Shown here in pieces: positions 61,901 to 64,000 of a stretch of DNA of 64,000 nt (the stretch's first letter is position 1; each line of letters begins with the position of its first letter). The notes beneath the pieces were generated by a model. The model did no database searches. It was not told the DNA's origin and saw only the letters and a program-made list of their open reading frames with translations. Source of the DNA: Planococcus citri (taxonomy: Eukaryota; Arthropoda; Insecta; Hemiptera; Pseudococcidae). A program made the translations under genes and the position numbers. The stretch covers positions 42,132,836-42,196,835 of the forward strand of contig NC_088681.1 of the NCBI RefSeq assembly GCF_950023065.1, written 5' to 3'.

Positions 61901-64000
61901 GTTTTTGTAATCGATATACAGTCTCCCTAAGCTCATTGCGTAGTTTTCCGTCAAAATCGCGTATTTTACTTGTATTTTCATTTATAGAAAGGAAGAAAAA
62001 AACTTGGGGAACTCGGAAGAAAACCGAGCTCGGTTTACGAATTTGTCACCATGCCGGATGTACGATGATCGTGTGTGGAAGTTCATGGAAATTTTTCGAA
62101 CTTGACTATACTATACGTTGGCAAATTGATCAATTTAAATCTGTGTTGAAATTTTTCTTCGTTCGTTCGTGAGGAAATTCTCTTCCGCTTTCGAGGCTAA
62201 TGAATGCTCGCGTGTGTACTCCGAAATTCACATCAAGAGGTCTGCGAGATGAGATTACGCCATCATAATATCTCGAGAGAGAAGAGACTGGAAATATGTA
62301 GTAGGTAAATACAGGTAATACTCGTATTTTGACGAACGAAAGTTGGCTACGAGTACGAAAAAAAAAGACGGATGAAATAGGTGACGTGGCCAAGTGGTTA
62401 TCGATGTAAAGAAACACGTCCGATAAAGTGTATTTTATTCTTAGATTGGCAAGGATGGCCTGGTCGGTGTGATAAGGTGTGTGCTGTGCTGAGAGTCAGA
62501 TTACTCGACTCGATACCGGTTCACCTTGCGGTTATGAGGCGATTTTTCTCCATCTCTTTTTATCAAATTGGATACGCGAATCGATATTGTGTCTGTATGT
62601 TTCATCACCTCCAACGACGACGACGACGACGCCAGCATCAAAGTCGTCTCTGATAGGAAGTGATTTTCCATGTGGACGAGCTTTTTGGGTTAATGGAGAA
62701 TTTACAGAAGCGTGCAGGATGCATGCATGAATGTCTGCTGGAGTGATTACGAGTCACGATGGATTGTGTAAGATATCCGCAATGTCCACATGGTTATATG
62801 ATTAGGCCGACGATGCTGCTAATGGCAACAACGTGTGGTCGTATGCCCTTGGTACACGATCCGTAGTAAGATGACCTTAAAAAATTCGCTGCTTGTATCG
62901 CAGACCCAACGAAAGAACGGTCTCATGTCGATTGCTTTTTTTTTTGTACGAGTATGTACGTTGTCTTGTCGTCGTTGTGTATTTAGACCTGATGTTGTAC
63001 TATAGGTGAGTAGAAATGTCATCGTTGTAATTACCTAAGATACTGGTTTTACAGCTTGCCGATAGACTTGACGGTCGCAAGTGGCAATATTACTCGATTT
63101 TATTCCCTTTCTCGCTTTCTTCCTCTTCTCGAGGACTAGTTCAAGGAAAAAAGTTCACGAATCGGTGTGCAAGAATCAATTTGCTGTATACGAAAGCTTC
63201 ACGTTATTTTGGTTTCCCTTCATTTGGCCTCTTCTTTCTCTCTTACTCGATTTGTATGTGATTCGGATCCCGTGTAAATGACTCGAAATTTTCTCCTCGC
63301 TACCATCGCCATCGCCGCCGCCTCCGTCATTGGAAAATTTTGACGTCTGTGCAGGTGGTACTGGTTACCACGCGAACAGAATTTGACGTTCGTTGTGCAG
63401 AATTTATGGATACCATGTACCTTCCGACTGGCTTGACGAAGGTCGTAATACGACGACGAAACTGACTGCCTTACGAATGCATAATTTGTTCCCTTTTTTA
63501 AGTACTTACGTTATATTAATCTACTTTACTCGTGTAAGTATAGATAGCTCGATCACAGCGTCTTGTTCTGTACCAAAAATCTTTCCCGAGTTCAATTTAT
63601 TGGACGAGTTTCGACCAATTCTAAGAGTTTCTTGGCCAGCTCGTCTGTAGAAAATAAAAGAACGCGGTCAAGTGGGGCTGCTTGATGGTTGTTGTTGAGG
63701 ACATTCACTGCTTTCGTATGCTCTGTTCTTGTGTTGACCACATACCGAGAGTACTATCGACCACGTCATCGAAATGACTGCGAACGTACAGCGAATTCCG
63801 ATCTTGAGAATTTCATTCACTATCAGAGAAAAGTTGAATTGCCTCGTCGAATGAAGAGGCGTCTTTTTCCCGCCGCTGGACGAATGCAGCAACAAGCAAG
63901 TCAAAAGATCATTTGTACAGTTGGTCTACTGTTGTGAGGATATCCTGGATTTTTTCGGCCAGAAGTTGGTGGAGAAAAACGTTCAAATGTTGAGATTTTC
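58902..64000. other. Long intron to window end; nothing coding recognised
   Basis: Contains a (CGA)n microsatellite at 59621-59644 and another near 62606-62630, and a divergent foldback relative at about 61380-61600. A weak AG|GTGAGT word lies at 63005/63006. The (CGA)n-derived Asp-rich open frame at 59565-59783 is a repeat translation. Confidence 0.4.

Noticed and set aside
63003..63011. AG|GTGAGT word as third strong recursive splice site
   Set aside because: The preceding sequence lacks a proper pyrimidine tract.

Overview
This is a nuclear genome window from an arthropod, almost certainly an insect. It holds the 3' end of one spliced gene, three complete spliced genes, and the probable 5' end of a fifth gene with a very long intron. 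All five lie on the + strand. The insect assignment rests on both subunits of the moulting hormone bursicon. An AT-rich background, short spliceosomal introns and very frequent GTAGGTACCTAC-type words would fit a hemipteran such as a scale insect or mealybug, but that last step is inference.

Layout. (1) 1-14152: last three coding exons (3327-3432, 8106-8389, 13533-14013) of a class B (adhesion/Methuselah-like) seven-transmembrane receptor. They cover TM2 to TM7 and are separated by introns of about 5 kb full of repeats. (2) 14775-16242: a 1.47 kb foldback element. (3) 18289-20066: partner of bursicon (pburs), with a start codon that is probably assembled across a splice junction. (4) 22275-23152: bursicon alpha (burs), about 2.2 kb downstream in the same orientation. 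(5) 24073-25800: a complete eight-exon nucleotide-sugar/triose-phosphate-type transporter, ortholog of SLC35E2. (6) From about 27.5 kb to the window end: no conserved coding sequence. I interpret it as the first introns of a large gene, with a candidate first coding exon at 27583-27658, a possible cassette exon at 28529-28579, a second candidate first coding exon at 49071-49107 in the same splice phase, and two strong recursive-splice-site candidates at 37388/37389 and 58895/58896.

The two bursicon subunits form the heterodimer that drives cuticle tanning and wing expansion through the receptor Rickets/LGR2, so the tandem pair places both subunits of one hormone in one 5 kb block. The other genes have no evident link to this pathway. 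I found no complete autonomous transposon, rRNA, tRNA or CRISPR array. There are many non-autonomous elements: foldback families, a CAGGG-ended hAT-like element, a short element with 19-bp terminal inverted repeats, and a 152-nt near-perfect palindrome. The second half of the window is visibly richer in CpG and CGA/TCG triplets than the first half.
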